A stretch of 64,000 nt of DNA from Symbiodinium kawagutii. Its lineage: Eukaryota; Sar; Dinophyceae; Suessiales; Symbiodiniaceae. Below the pieces are notes generated by a model, which made no database searches, was not told the origin of the DNA, and worked only from the letters and a program-made list of their open reading frames with translations. Positions 23,051 to 35,300 of this stretch are shown piece after piece (position 1 is the first letter of the stretch; the number at the start of each line of letters is the position of its first letter). Location: the NCBI GenBank assembly GCA_009767595.1, contig VSDK01022241.1, positions 552,238-616,237 on the forward strand, in the 5' to 3' direction. The position numbers were made by a program, and so were the translations under genes.

Positions 23051-23912
23051 TCTATCCATGACATTCCTAAGGACATTCACACCCGAAGTCTTTGCTCCCA
23101 GCTCTGGCCGGTCGGCGTGAACTATGATGCACCATTCCATTGCTCAACATGTTGGGTGTCTTGTAATGGGGCAGATATCAACGGATATCACCCTGTTGAT
23201 GTCGCCTCGAAAGCCAAAACAACACCTGTTACATGCGGATTTGTCGCCGGTGGAATGAACAACAGCCATTGACAGCAACTTGTTAGAGTAGCCATTAACG
23301 GGGGATGGTCAGCCAACCAGTTGATGGGGATGATGACAAATGGGTTCCGTGTTCTGCCCCACATCGGACCCGTTCTGCCGACGTTGGCACTTTTCTGCTC
23401 GCGTGAGATGCTGCGGTTTGCAGAGGTGTTCAGACCATAGACACCGACATTCCCAGCAGCGCGGGACCCAGCATTCTGAGCTTGGTATGCTGATAGGCCT
23501 GATGCATCCTGAAACTTGAGCCATAGGAGATTCTGCATTGATTTAATTTTGCTACTCCTATTGCATTAAAAAGGTTGCAATTGATCGGTTCCACAGTTTG
23601 GGATTCGGGGTTCGCATCCATCGAAGTTAAAACTGTATGTAGTCAATGCATTGACCTGTGCATGGCAAGGTCAGGCGCAGCTTGAAAGAATCTATGTCAA
23701 ACATATTGAATCCTTGCAGAAATGTGAGGAAATTGGAAACACCACCCCGAAGAGCCAAACCCTGCTGTTTGCAATAGTGGGGAGTGTCTTCTTGCGACCA
23801 TTTTTGTGGTTGTTTGACTCCCGCTTGATTGGACAGCATGAAAAACATTCAAGATCTTGGATATACCGCACATGGTTGAATGATCAAATTGGAAGTGTTT
23901 GCACGCTTGCAG

Positions 23913-25833
23913 ATCGCGTGGGCAACACTGGCCGAAGACGGAGCAGGCGCCCGAATGCCACCTCCATCCCAAGATGGTACGTCTTGAACCAAGGAAATGG
24001 TATCCACTCGGGGGCGTTACTGTAGATTGGCCAGCTGCACTTGGGATACTTGGGGAATGTCAGTTTTTGAGACACACCTACATAGACATAGCACCCCTAC
24101 ATAGATATGCTTGTTCGAATTCTTTCTGGCAACCCAGCGTGTTTACTTTGCCAGCCTGTGCAGAATCATGAGAACATACCAATGGCATGGTTTGCCAAAA
24201 TTTGTGCTGGTCCACCAGCCAGAATGGGTCTTTTCCGAATGCTACTGAAATTTTGCATCGGGATCTCTAGGAACTGTTTCTGACCCACTAGGGTTTGAAA
24301 CTGGTCTGACCCTACATTAGGTCTGACCCTTTCTTTGGGGAGCTACGTGATGGCTACCCACGCTTAGGCTTTGTGGTTTGGCCTGCTGAGGGCGCCGTGC
24401 TAGCCAGGTTTGAAGCAGAGATGCTGCTCGCTTCCCCTGGAAAGCTGCCTCCACCGCTCTCGGCTGACGAGAGAGAGGACACTGTGTTGCAGCTGAGTTT
24501 AGTTGGTATAGCCTGATCTTAGCTCAAACATACATACCATAGATTATCATAGTGGTTTTGATTCTAGCTAAGTACTCGTTGACATACCAGTTTGTAATGT
24601 GTACGTACATTCTTTGCCATCAGCTTCTGACTACTGAGAGACGACTTAGTACCCGGAAGTCACATATGAAGGTTGGATGAACGTTGGTTGGTCGAAGCAT
24701 TTCAAGGGTTATGCACCATCATTTATCTAAGTATGACAGAAGTGGTGGTAGGCGTCCCTTTACTCAGATTGAAAGTCTTTGAAGTAGAAGCCCTTAGCAG
24801 GGACACTTGAGAGCTTCCTAAAGTTGAGGACCTGAAGATGTTATATAGGAAGGAAGAAAATGATGATTTCAGTGTGCCGTAGATTGCCATAGTATGGTTT
24901 GCATCCGACTATGGGAGATGAGGCTGTATTTACTGAGAGATCTCATCTGCATCAGACAAACTGAATGCGCACATGAAGATTCAAGACACAGGCAATGTCA
25001 AGCAGCACATTACAACGTTTGATACTACGGTTTCATTCCTGCATTAAAACGTTTGATACTGCGGTTTCTTTCCTGCTGCTGATGGTACGACCATGAGGTC
25101 GTTGGTTATTGATCTTGTTGTTACTTTTCACCAACCCAACCCACGTATATTACGTATATGCGGATAATTAAGTATGTGCATCCATATTGGAGCCATATTG
25201 GAATCCATACTACACAATCAGTATTCAACCAAACACAACCAAACTTGTGAATCAATGGCACAGGGTTCATCCATCCCCAAGGGCGGCCTGGACACAGGAA
25301 GCGATCCGAACCTTGTTGCCCACAGCCACCTTCCAGATGCTAGCGAAGGTGAGGGAAGCGAAGATGGGTCATGGATGGTCACGGCATCTCTGCTGGTGGA
25401 ATTTACGGAGGGTGACCATGCTTCTGCCATTCTGGACAGTGCTTCTATGAAAATCTATGTCTAACCAGTTGATCTCTACCAAATTGTGTTCTTGTCGAAT
25501 GGAGAAAAACACTATTCAACTGGCCGGTGTTAACAAGTTCGCATTCAATGGGTGGTCCTAAGCTATCCAGGTACTCGTGAGCTAAGCTATCATCCAGTTG
25601 TCAACACCCTTGCTCCGGATTCCTGATTCCTACTAGTAGCGTACATACACAGGTTGATAGTTTTGGCACCAGTCAAACTCGCATTGGGTTTGTCCATAAA
25701 CAGTGGGTATCCCAGAGACCAACAAAGACAAAAGGTCCTAGTCAGGCCTTTGCTGCAGCACCACAGGTGCCAAAGAACCTTTTGACCGCAACCAACGAAT
25801 CGGCGAAGCAATTGCGAAGGCGGAGCCATCCAG
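23913..25833 (+). CDS. Unrecognised gene, four phase-compatible exons
   Basis: Four islands chain in phase. 23913-23976 (CTTGCAG before, GATG|GTACG after) reads IAWATLAEDGAGARMPPPSQ. 24368-24491 (CTTAG|G before, GC donor after) reads FVVWPAEGAVLARFEAEMLL and later PPPLSADEREDTVL. 25264-25348 (GGCACAG|G before, AAG|GTGAGG after) reads AAWTQEAIRTLLPTATFQML. 25746-25833 (GTCAG|G before, CCAG|GTTTG after) reads APQVPKNLLTATNESAKQLR. The phase agreement at three joins argues for a real gene. I do not recognise the family. It could also be the N-terminal part of the ATP-grasp gene that starts just downstream, although the phase does not connect directly to 26950. Confidence 0.45.
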
Positions 25834-26761
25834 GTTTGATCAGACCCCACGCCCCAAGAATCCCTTAAGATATGTCCCACGACTACCGTAGTTGCCATAT
25901 GGCCATATGTTGACCAAGGAATATCACAAGCTCATTACATGGAATGAGAAGAATCCTTGATAGCGCTTGAACTCAATCGCAGCCGTGTCCGATGCCAGTC
26001 TTATCCAAGGCCTATGCCTGGTTGACTCATCTTTTTCATAGTGGTGGTGCAACCACTCAGTTTGGTTCAATAACTTGATTGATGTTGTGTGGTTTCGTGT
26101 CCGGCAGCGAATGAGTGATCGTCCAGGCAGCTGTATTTAATGTCGCTAGTTCCTGCAAAGAAAGATTGTCAACATACAAGGGAAGCTGGGAACCCTCAGT
26201 CATGGCATATGGTTTACTATACCAGCTATGACCTAGCTATAGTCTATAGTCAGTCTATGTCATGGTCATTACCATATCTATAGTCTATAGTCAGTCTATA
26301 GTATTGAATTATGAGCGCAATAGAAGTGTTTTACAATGTCTTTTTTAAGTGCTGACTTTGGATTAAAAACCTCTTCAGATTGATTAAACCCCAGCGGAGC
26401 CAAATCCAGTGCAATACTAGTTCAACTAATCTACAACCGGATTTTTCCTCGGAATACATAGTACTCACGTCACAAAACCTCTCAGATTTATCAACCCCCT
26501 AGGCTGGGGCAGGTGTTTTTGTCTTAATTATTCTTCACTTAACCGCATAACTTACGTATCAGTGAAATTGATCCATCCATCCATGATAATTCACTATCCA
26601 TTGTTCTTAATGTTTCTTAATTTCTCCGTCCATTGATAATTCACATACAGGACTGATCACTTTCTATGGGTTCTTAGGCTCAAGTCACTCTCAGGAGTTG
26701 CTCACGCGCATTTTTTGCTGCTGGCCACGCCCGGTTTAGTAGCCACACTTGTTGAGATATG

Positions 26762-26867
26762 GGTGTTTCTCAAAATGGAGGTAACCCAAAATCATCCAAT
26801 GTTAATCATTTAACATGATTTACAGTAAACCAACCATTTCTTGGGTTCCCTATTGTAAGAAACACCC
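26762..26867. mobile_element. Family A element
   Basis: GGTGTTTCTCAAAATGGAGG to GTAAGAAACACCC, flanked by ATATG and ACATG. It ends 83 bp before the first recognised ATP-grasp exon. Confidence 0.82.
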
Positions 26868-26949
26868 ACATGGAAATAAAATGGAATGACTGTGACTGAT
26901 CGTTGGTGATCGTTTCTTTCGATCGTTCCTGGTGCTGGGCCCCAGGCAG

Positions 26950-27002
26950 ATGATGCGAGGCGCTACCGTGGTCTTCGTCACAGCTGGCCTCCCGGGCAAG
27001 AA
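26950..27002 (+). CDS. ATP-grasp gene, VVFVTAG exon
   Basis: The frame reads MMRGATVVFVTAGLPGK and ends with AA before GTGCGG. It is the first beta strand and glycine turn of the N-terminal domain. The start after GGCAG at 26950 is a choice; the frame is open upstream (LVLGPRQ). A family A element ends 83 bp upstream. Confidence 0.7.
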
Positions 27003-30000
27003 GTGCGGCAGCCCAGGGGTCGGTGCACGGTGCGTTCGCTCAGCGTTGCATCTGTGTGTGTGTTCGTCACCATCCGCAACTGTCTGACGTGTTTGCAAGC
27101 GTTTGGAGTAGGAGGCTAATTACCATTGTGGAAAGCCTGGTGCGCTAGGTGTGGCACCTTGTGCATATCCGAAGTTGCACAAGAGGTGTCACAAGTGGTT
27201 TTGTGTAACGGGTGCAATACTTTTGTGTCTTCCTCTCAAGTCAATGTTCACTTTTTGTGGATTCAAGGTGGTCAATGTGCGCTTTGCATGGCAGGCGCTG
27301 CACTTTCAACGTGTCATGTTGGTCGTTGTGCACACCCCGCACTGGTAGTTGCGGCTTCAGGCGTTACAAACGCTTGCTTTTCTGCGCGCTGTCAATTGGG
27401 AAACATTTAAGAAGAGTCTTTGCTTGCCTGCTGATGCGCTCGTGCCAATAGGTTTTGCAAGAGTGTCCAACAAGCGTGTGATACCAAGAATGTCTGACAA
27501 GAGTTTGATGACCAGAGTGTCTTACAAGAGTGTCACATGAGAGTGCCTGACCAAGATTGTTTTACCCAGAGTATTTTGCCAAGAGTGTCACTCCAAGAGT
27601 GTCAGTCGAAGATTTTCCCACTAAGAGTGTCTTACCATCAGAGTGTCTTACCAGGAGTGTGTCTTACCAAGAGTGCACACATTCAAGTTCAAACTACTGT
27701 GTCAACAGCTTACGTGTGAGCATTCAGGTTCGTGGGCTCCATCTTCCTTTTGAAACCACTTTACTTCGCTTGTAGCAAAGATTCGATGATTTTTAGTGAA
27801 TTGACGGTGAAGAAAAACCGAGACTTCTGGAGGTCGGGCCACCTTCACCGCTTCCTGTGAGTGCGGATGTCCATGTTGGGAAACCCATGTAGCCATGCAC
27901 GGAAAGCTCCAAAGGGCATCTCGGGTTATCAAAATGGTTAAACCATGCCCCGAAATGAAGCATTACAAAATGTCTTTTGCTGAAACAGGCTGTTCACATT
28001 TTGTGTCAAGGGTGCTTGGTGAGTCACTGATGCTGGTTTGTCACAGAATTTAAGGTTCAGCGCTCCTACTGCTCCGTCGCTACGAGTGACAGCAGTTCAA
28101 ACCACAACTTGCATAGAAGTAACAGAGTACATGAAACACCAAACGAGCGACTGAGATGCTCATGCAATTTGCGATTTTGGGGTGACGATGACGTACGGGA
28201 ATCTCAACTAATACCCAGAGCCATGCAACCATGAGTGGTGTTCGTATGCCCAAGCTCATCGTGGATAACCACTTTGGTTCATGATCTCCAGAGCTGCGAT
28301 CAGCTGTGGGTTTTAAACGGTTGGTTACCCCACAAGAAACTTTTAGACAACCAGCCCAACCATCCACCCAAACAGGGGATGAACAAATCCCTGTGGCTCC
28401 TGGCTCGCACCCAGATTCACTTTTGAGATTGCTGCATCTCTGGGCGTCTACGGCTCAGATGCAGTTTGAGTCTATTGAGGATGGGGCGGGGGTACGGCAG
28501 AACTGTTGAATGAGAAGCGCTTAAGATTTTTTTCAGGGTACCTGGAGTTACTTAACCGTTTCTGAAAACAGAGATGCTTGAAGCCTTTCTGAGTGGCATG
28601 CTGCTTGTGAAGGAAAACCAGGCATTGTGGATTGTTGATGGCCAATGATAATAAGGGGAACAGCAGTGATGTAGTTTCGCTGTACCTCAGATAATTCTCA
28701 ATCACGATTAAGAGGGAAGTCGCCATACAGCCTCTGGGAAATCGACAAATATGGACAGTCCCTAAGCTGCTAAGCAATATGTTCTCTTTTGCTCCTCTCA
28801 CTTGTTTAGAACCAAATATAGCCAGAAGCTGGCTAAGGATTGGTTTCAGCTGTTTTGTCACGGCAACGATACATTTGACGTCCCAGCCATTGGATTTGTA
28901 GCCCATATGTGGACTTCTGGTAGTCACCAGCACGGCCCTTGCGGTTTTCACCACACTCTCAGCAACTTCGAGCATGATCAACGACTCCCGGCGCTCAGCC
29001 AAGGTGAAGCCTGTTATTTTAGAGCATCCGGATTCCTGGAGCAGGAGATGTCCATCAATTGGGGTGTAAGATCGCTCGTCTTTCCCCTTGGTTTCGCCTG
29101 GTTTGGCCAGTGCATTCGTACAAGATGGTCGGTTGATGCCCCCAACAGATTTTGTGGTGCCTGGAGATATTCTTGGGGCAGGAAGAGCTGATCTCGGAAT
29201 CGGTGAATTTTGGGATGCAACAGCTTGGGGAGCACGTGGTTGAAAATGGTGGTGCCTTCTCGGGATTGCAAACATGCACTAATCATGGGTGATTTGTTCA
29301 TGATGCCATTTCCGGGTTTCCATCGCTTTCCCAAAATGCACAGAAGCTTGGGCCACTTGGGTGGTAATGCCCATGCTCGTAGCGGCAGGTTGCTATGTTG
29401 ATTTCAAAAATATGAGTTCCGTGACACCGTTGCAGCACCATATGGGGTACCATGATGTAGTCCGGTTCAAGTTGCATGGCTTGTGCCTACAGTTGAAGAT
29501 GTAGATAGGGTACTTGCCTGCACTTGCCGCCAGTTTCCAATCCAAGTCATGTTGAGTCCCAGCAGCCCCACCTGCTCCATGCGTGCTACAAACCGTTTGT
29601 GCCCCGTTTTTGCCAAGCGATGTTCAAAGCTGGTAGCTTAGGGGTAGCTTTCCCAGGAACTCGTCCTTTTCTGCAGGAGTTTGGTGGATGAGGGTCTAGC
29701 AGCAAAGTTCATTCCAGTCGGCAGCCTCAACTTGTGGCACCTTGTTGCTAGTGAAGTGTGGTACCGTGACATCGCCGTTGTATGTCAATAGAGAAACTTC
29801 CCGAAGCACTTAGCCAAGATTGACCGTCAATTGAGCATCCATTAACCGTCAACATCCATAAACTAACCCATCTGATTGGTAGTTTCTTGTCAGACAAACT
29901 TGAGCCTCGACGCATCGCGGGGTGGGGCCATATTATGCTTGTCATTGCTCGGCCAAAGGAGGGAAAAAACAGGAAATAGAGAGAGCGAGAGAGATGGAAA

Positions 30001-32254
30001 AGCAGATAGACATCAATGTCATAGACCAAGAAACCACAAGAAGCCTAGGACTATGAGCCTTGTTGCTGCCTCAAACCAGGCCGCCTCACATGTTTGGCCA
30101 AGGTGGACATGACCCAAGACTCTGAGACGATTTTCAATGAGCGCCCGCCTGAGCACAGTGCAGTGAGGTCTTCAAGCTTCGCAGTGGATGGTTCTTTGGT
30201 TTGTTGCCATGATTTGTAAGTACAATGGGTATCAATGGGTAAATCACCTTGATAGGTAAATCAGGTTGATGGGTGAATCATAGCAAATTGGGAAGTTTGG
30301 CGGTGATTTACCATGATTTACCCTGTCAAGTTGATTTTTCGCATCGCTACAAGCAGAGAGATGACAGACATGGCTGGAATAGGTGGTTGTGTGACCTCTG
30401 AAAAGCTGGTACGAGCGCACCATGGTGTGCAACTCCCTTCTTGGTCAAAGGAAGAACGAGGAGGGACAGCATGCAACATTGTAGGCGTTCGGCCACGTTG
30501 TTTCATGCTGCTTGTCTACTCACAATAAGCTTCATAGCTGTTCAAGGTCTGAGCAGTTCTCACTTTGTTGGTTAGCGATGTGGTGGGCTGGACTGCTATA
30601 GATCCACTATGATCCACTCTATCACATTACACGTTCTGGTGGGATCATTCTATGTTATTCTGGCGCAGTTATAAATATTGGCAATTTCATAAAGTTTCGA
30701 TTGAACAGAAGTTATGAACTGGTAATTTCATGGTTTTTTCTATGGTATTTTCTATGGTATTTTGAGGCTTGAAACCACCAACCCGACGATTTTGGGCCAC
30801 CCCATCAGGCTATGACATGACTCGCTCGTCGCAACCTCTCCAGCGGACTGAGGGCCATGGAGCGCATCAAGGAGCTGGGCGAGGCCGGTGCCATGCTGGG
30901 CTGTTCGAAGCGCTGGATGTGACCAGGTCCTACCATGGTGGAAGTGATCGCCAAAACATGGTGGAACAGGGTGAAACATGGTGAAACATGGCGACACTAT
31001 GTGAAACTGATGGTTGGAATGATGGATGATTCTGGTCAGTGGGAACTGATCGCTGAGGGATGATTCTGGTGGTGAAACTGATGGTGATAACAAGGTATAC
31101 GACTGTGATTTTCCAGCCTTAGCCTTAGAAAAACACTTCTGAGGCAAGTTCAGGTGGATGTCGACCACTCCAAAGCCGTTTGAGTCGTAAACAAAACTTC
31201 AAACCGGGCAAGGATGTTTGAATATATTTGAGTACTGCCTTCCTGGTGCCTTAAGCTTTGGGTATTATGGATCAAGTGGCTGACACACTATTAATTCACA
31301 GGGAGATTGCTTGCCGCCAGGGGCGCATTTTAATCTTTTTGAATCATCTCCTCATGGAAAATGGGTGTTTCTCAAAATAGGGGTACCCCCAAATCATCCA
31401 GCTATTAATCATTTATAGTAATAAACCAACCAGTTTTTTGAGGTTTGGTAGCATTTGGTAAAAACTCTCCTCAACGTCCGACCTGATGTGACCTGCATGC
31501 CTCGCCAGGACGGGGTGACCGGGCCTGCAGATGGTATCGTCTCACCGGCCTGCTTGACATTCGTTCCGTGCGACCACGGAGAAGTTGGACGAAGCTCGCC
31601 TGGAGGCGGTGGTAGAACATTTTGATCACTTTGGTTGGTGGAGAACCATGGTATTTTATAGGGTTTATCATCCTGAACATTGCTTAATAATAAGGAATGA
31701 TCACCAACAATAATGGTTGAACAACAACTACATATCGTGGTTTTTCAAAATGGGGGACTCCCAAAATGGTTGGTTCGTTGCTATAGATGGCTAAGGAAGG
31801 ATGATTTGCGGGTACTCCTGTTTTGACAAACCCCCCACATCAGCGACAAAATCTCAGAAGTGTATGCCTGGTGACTGTGGAATGGCAAGTGCACTGGTTG
31901 ATCAATATCATCATTTGAGATCAGTAGTTTAAATCAGAATGTTACTTTTCCGTTTGGACCACACCTTGACTATACCTCCAACATGGTCGCTAGAAAGATG
32001 CGTTAGAGATAAGACAATGATCCCCGAATCCGATATCCGATATAGTCTTTACTGGTTGCGATGTTCATCAAGTTGTTGGTGGTTCGATGTTGACCTATCT
32101 CCACATGGTAGTGAAAGTTAGATCAACATGATAAGTGCCCCGAGACATGACTTGAATGTTGGGATATATCGAGTCATTACTGGTATCATCGTCATCGCAT
32201 CAACACCACCACCACCATCACCACCACCACCTCCACCACCACCACCACCATCAG

Positions 32255-32330
<76 letters not shown>

Positions 32331-35300
32331 TTCAATACCCCTTTCATTCCTAGTATTGTTGGTGTTATCGTGCCCTGGCTTGTCAACCATCAAATACCAC
32401 CAATCAACTTGTAATCATTCCCCTATACATCTAGCAATTATATATCCCCTAGAATTCACCTACAGTTTGTCATTATCCCCTATAGTCAACCATTCAATAC
32501 CATCCAGTTGACTGAAATTAGTTACCATTAATTGATTAGTTTAGGAAGTATAGTCATCATTAATTAGTTTAGTAATTATAATTGCCATAAATTAGTTTAG
32601 TAACTATAATGAAACCATTTGAAATTCAACCCATCAATTCATTACATTTACTCAATCCCATCATTATAGTTACTAACAATCCCTTATTGTTATTAATTGA
32701 GCCAACATATGGCTGTGGGTCAGTTCACCCCGTACCCCTGGTTCCCCCATCAGTAACCATTGTTTTCCCTATGATTGTTGGGGAATATCCCCCATTAGTT
32801 GGTTGATTAATACTGACCCACAGCCATATCTACCATTCGAATCCATTACCATTGTCAGCACATGTCATTACCATTGTTTGCCAACCAGGCTCTGGCCCAA
32901 CCATCGAAATCCTGGAGATTTACTATCAATTGAGCCAACATAAATATCCAGGATTGATAGTAAATTGATCCTTGAGATTCAACTATTACTATTGGCTCAA
33001 CAACTTGATGAACCCCCAAATTACTATTGGATTACTATAGGCAAATTTGGGATTTAACCCAAAAAATTTGGCTCAACGTCCCTCCCAGATCCACGCGGCA
33101 TGGGGAATTTGGCTCGCCGCTGCCAGGCCACCTTCGTGGAGCTCTCAGTGCCCCTGGCGGCGCGACTGGCTGAGGCACTGGGCTTGCCAGGCCGGGAACC
33201 TGTGCCGGGTAGGGCGGCATATGCATGTCGTCACGGCTATATAGGATGAGCTTTTATAAGTCATTTTTAAATATTGTTTATTTGATGTTCATTGTTTTTT
33301 ATTTTCTTACGAAGAGTTCTTGAAACCAATTCGAATCAACGGACCTGGAGGGAATGGAGCCCTCAGATCAAGTGGTTGAATGTTAGTAACACATCAAAGA
33401 CCATGCCTCATCCAGTGGGCAACAGGTCCTGTTGCATTTGAAGAAGAAAGAGGGCAGTTAGATTCACTTTCATCACGCTTGTGTTGTTCTCTGGGTGAAA
33501 AACCGTGGAAAATGATGGAAAGGTATGGCAAAAGGATGGAAAAGGTATGGAAAGTATGGAAAATGATGAGACATCATGGTTCTTCACATTCTCTAAAAAT
33601 ATATTATTGTGGATTTATTTTTGTAAATGTGATTGGTCGTTTGAAACCTTTAAGCAGTTCTTTGGATGTCAGCACAATTGACCGTATTATGAAAGTGAAG
33701 GTTTCCCTAGATGATGGCTACAAGGATCAGGTTACCGCTTGATCCAGGACGATTCTAAAGCGGTGTCAAAAAGCCCCCTTGGTTGGTCACAGTTTGCCAT
33801 TACACAACCTCGTCAGTGATTTTGCAAACATTTGGATGTCTTTTGCTAGTGGGAAAGGACTATTACCGTTGCACTGCCTTGAAGTCTTTGGGGAAAGATA
33901 TGGACATTCAATCTAAATGCTTATGAATAGTTGAAAGTTGAGAATCAATCAAATATGTCTTATAGATTTATTTAGATATGTCTTAAATATATCTTAACAT
34001 GTCTTAACTAGATTCAATCAGTTGAAATCATGGTGCCCCACCTGCTTCCCCAAGTCATCGCCACTGACCTGGATGCAAGGCCTCAGGCCGGCTGCAGTGG
34101 ACGCAGCCAGAAACAAGTGCCTGCTCTCAGAGAACGAGTTTGGGGCAGATCGTTTGGGGCGACGGGCGATGTTTCGAGTTGAAGCAGTTGATCAAACTTG
34201 GATTATCTCATGTTTCTTTTGCTTCTGGTTGGGGTTTAACCAGTGGATTCTCATTCTATTTAGTTTGTTTTATTTGTTAGTTTCAACTAAAGTCATCATA
34301 GAAGTTTTGTTGGTTTAGTCGTGTTTGCTTGATATTTCCAGTGGATTCTGAAGTTGTAAGATGCCGAGGCATACCACGCGCGCCTGCCTGAAACAGGCAG
34401 GCTTGCCAACTCCAAGGTTGGGCCCGAGCTTTTGGGCTCGGCCGGGTGGCAGAGTTGGAGGTGATGACATGTGCTGGCAATGCTAATGGAATGGATCTAA
34501 TGAAATGAATCCGTATATGATGATAGATAGTGGATGATTATGCTGATGATAATGGTATATGAATCATATATTATGGTATTTATGGAAGATATTATTGCAT
34601 ATCAATATAGCTGATGAGTTGGCACATCCAGCGCTGTTAACAACACCCTTATAAATCTTATAATCTTGATGGCAAATTGCAAGCTTTTTCTGGCTAAACT
34701 GGTGTTGGTGGGGCGGTTATAAATGAGGATCTTTAATTAAGAAGTTCAGCTGCTTAAGATGCATCCTGAGGAAAACTACCATCGATACTTCATCCATCTT
34801 AGCGGTCAACCGCAATCAACTATGTTGATCACAGCTGGTATTTCTGGGGAATGGTCGTATGGAAACTCTTGTCAAACCACCATCCTGATGGATTGTTTGG
34901 TGTTCAACGCAGCTCACGTGAAGCAACTGTGAGTATCACTTCTCACATGGATGCTCTCCTTACAATCATATGCGCCTTCCACTGGTTACTTGGGGTCCAC
35001 ATGGTTGTTTCTCAGAATAGGGGTACCCCCCAATCATCCATTAGTGGTCATTTATGGTACTAAACCAACCACTTTTGGGGCTCCCTGTGGCTTGAGAAAC
35101 CACCACATGAGGTCAAAGGTTTGCCATAGCTTTGGTTGTGTTGGGCATCCAGGTCATGCCAGGTCGTCCTTCACGCCGTCCCTTGGCCAGGAACTTCCTC
35201 ATCACGGACCAGTCCAAGCTGCGCGAAGCTGCTCAAGTAGTTCCTTGGCGAAGCGAAGCTCGTCGCGAGGGTTGCTGAGGACTCAACTGGGGAGTTCAGT

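Noticed and set aside
28924-29003. Attractive + strand exon (TALAVFTTLSATSSM) ending AAG|GTGAAG
   Set aside because: The GTGAAG is the opening of the exon reading VKPVILEHPDSWS, so this island is the end of the intron. It warns that exon-like islands without family motifs can be false.
28472-29275. 267-codon open frame on the minus strand
   Set aside because: It lies opposite two ATP-grasp exon regions and an intron of the + strand gene, has no recognisable motif, and its composition looks like chance openness.
29563-29632. + strand island (LLHACYKPFVPRFCQAMFKA) with good splice sites
   Set aside because: It falls inside the intron between the HPDSWS and VDEGLAAKF exons, which join in phase without it. 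An alternative exon is possible but unsupported.
31468-31603. Longer + frame (PRQDGVTGPADGIVSPACLT) across the micro-exon
   Set aside because: Only the 8-nt piece fits the protein family and both phases; the rest looks intronic despite being open.
32118-32511. Pro/Ser-, His- and Asp-rich frames at the CCA/TCA tract
   Set aside because: A microsatellite in an intron of the ATP-grasp gene; no coding evidence.
34361-34480. GC-rich hairpins resembling bacterial terminators
   Set aside because: They overlap a confident eukaryotic coding exon and its donor; there is no other bacterial feature nearby.
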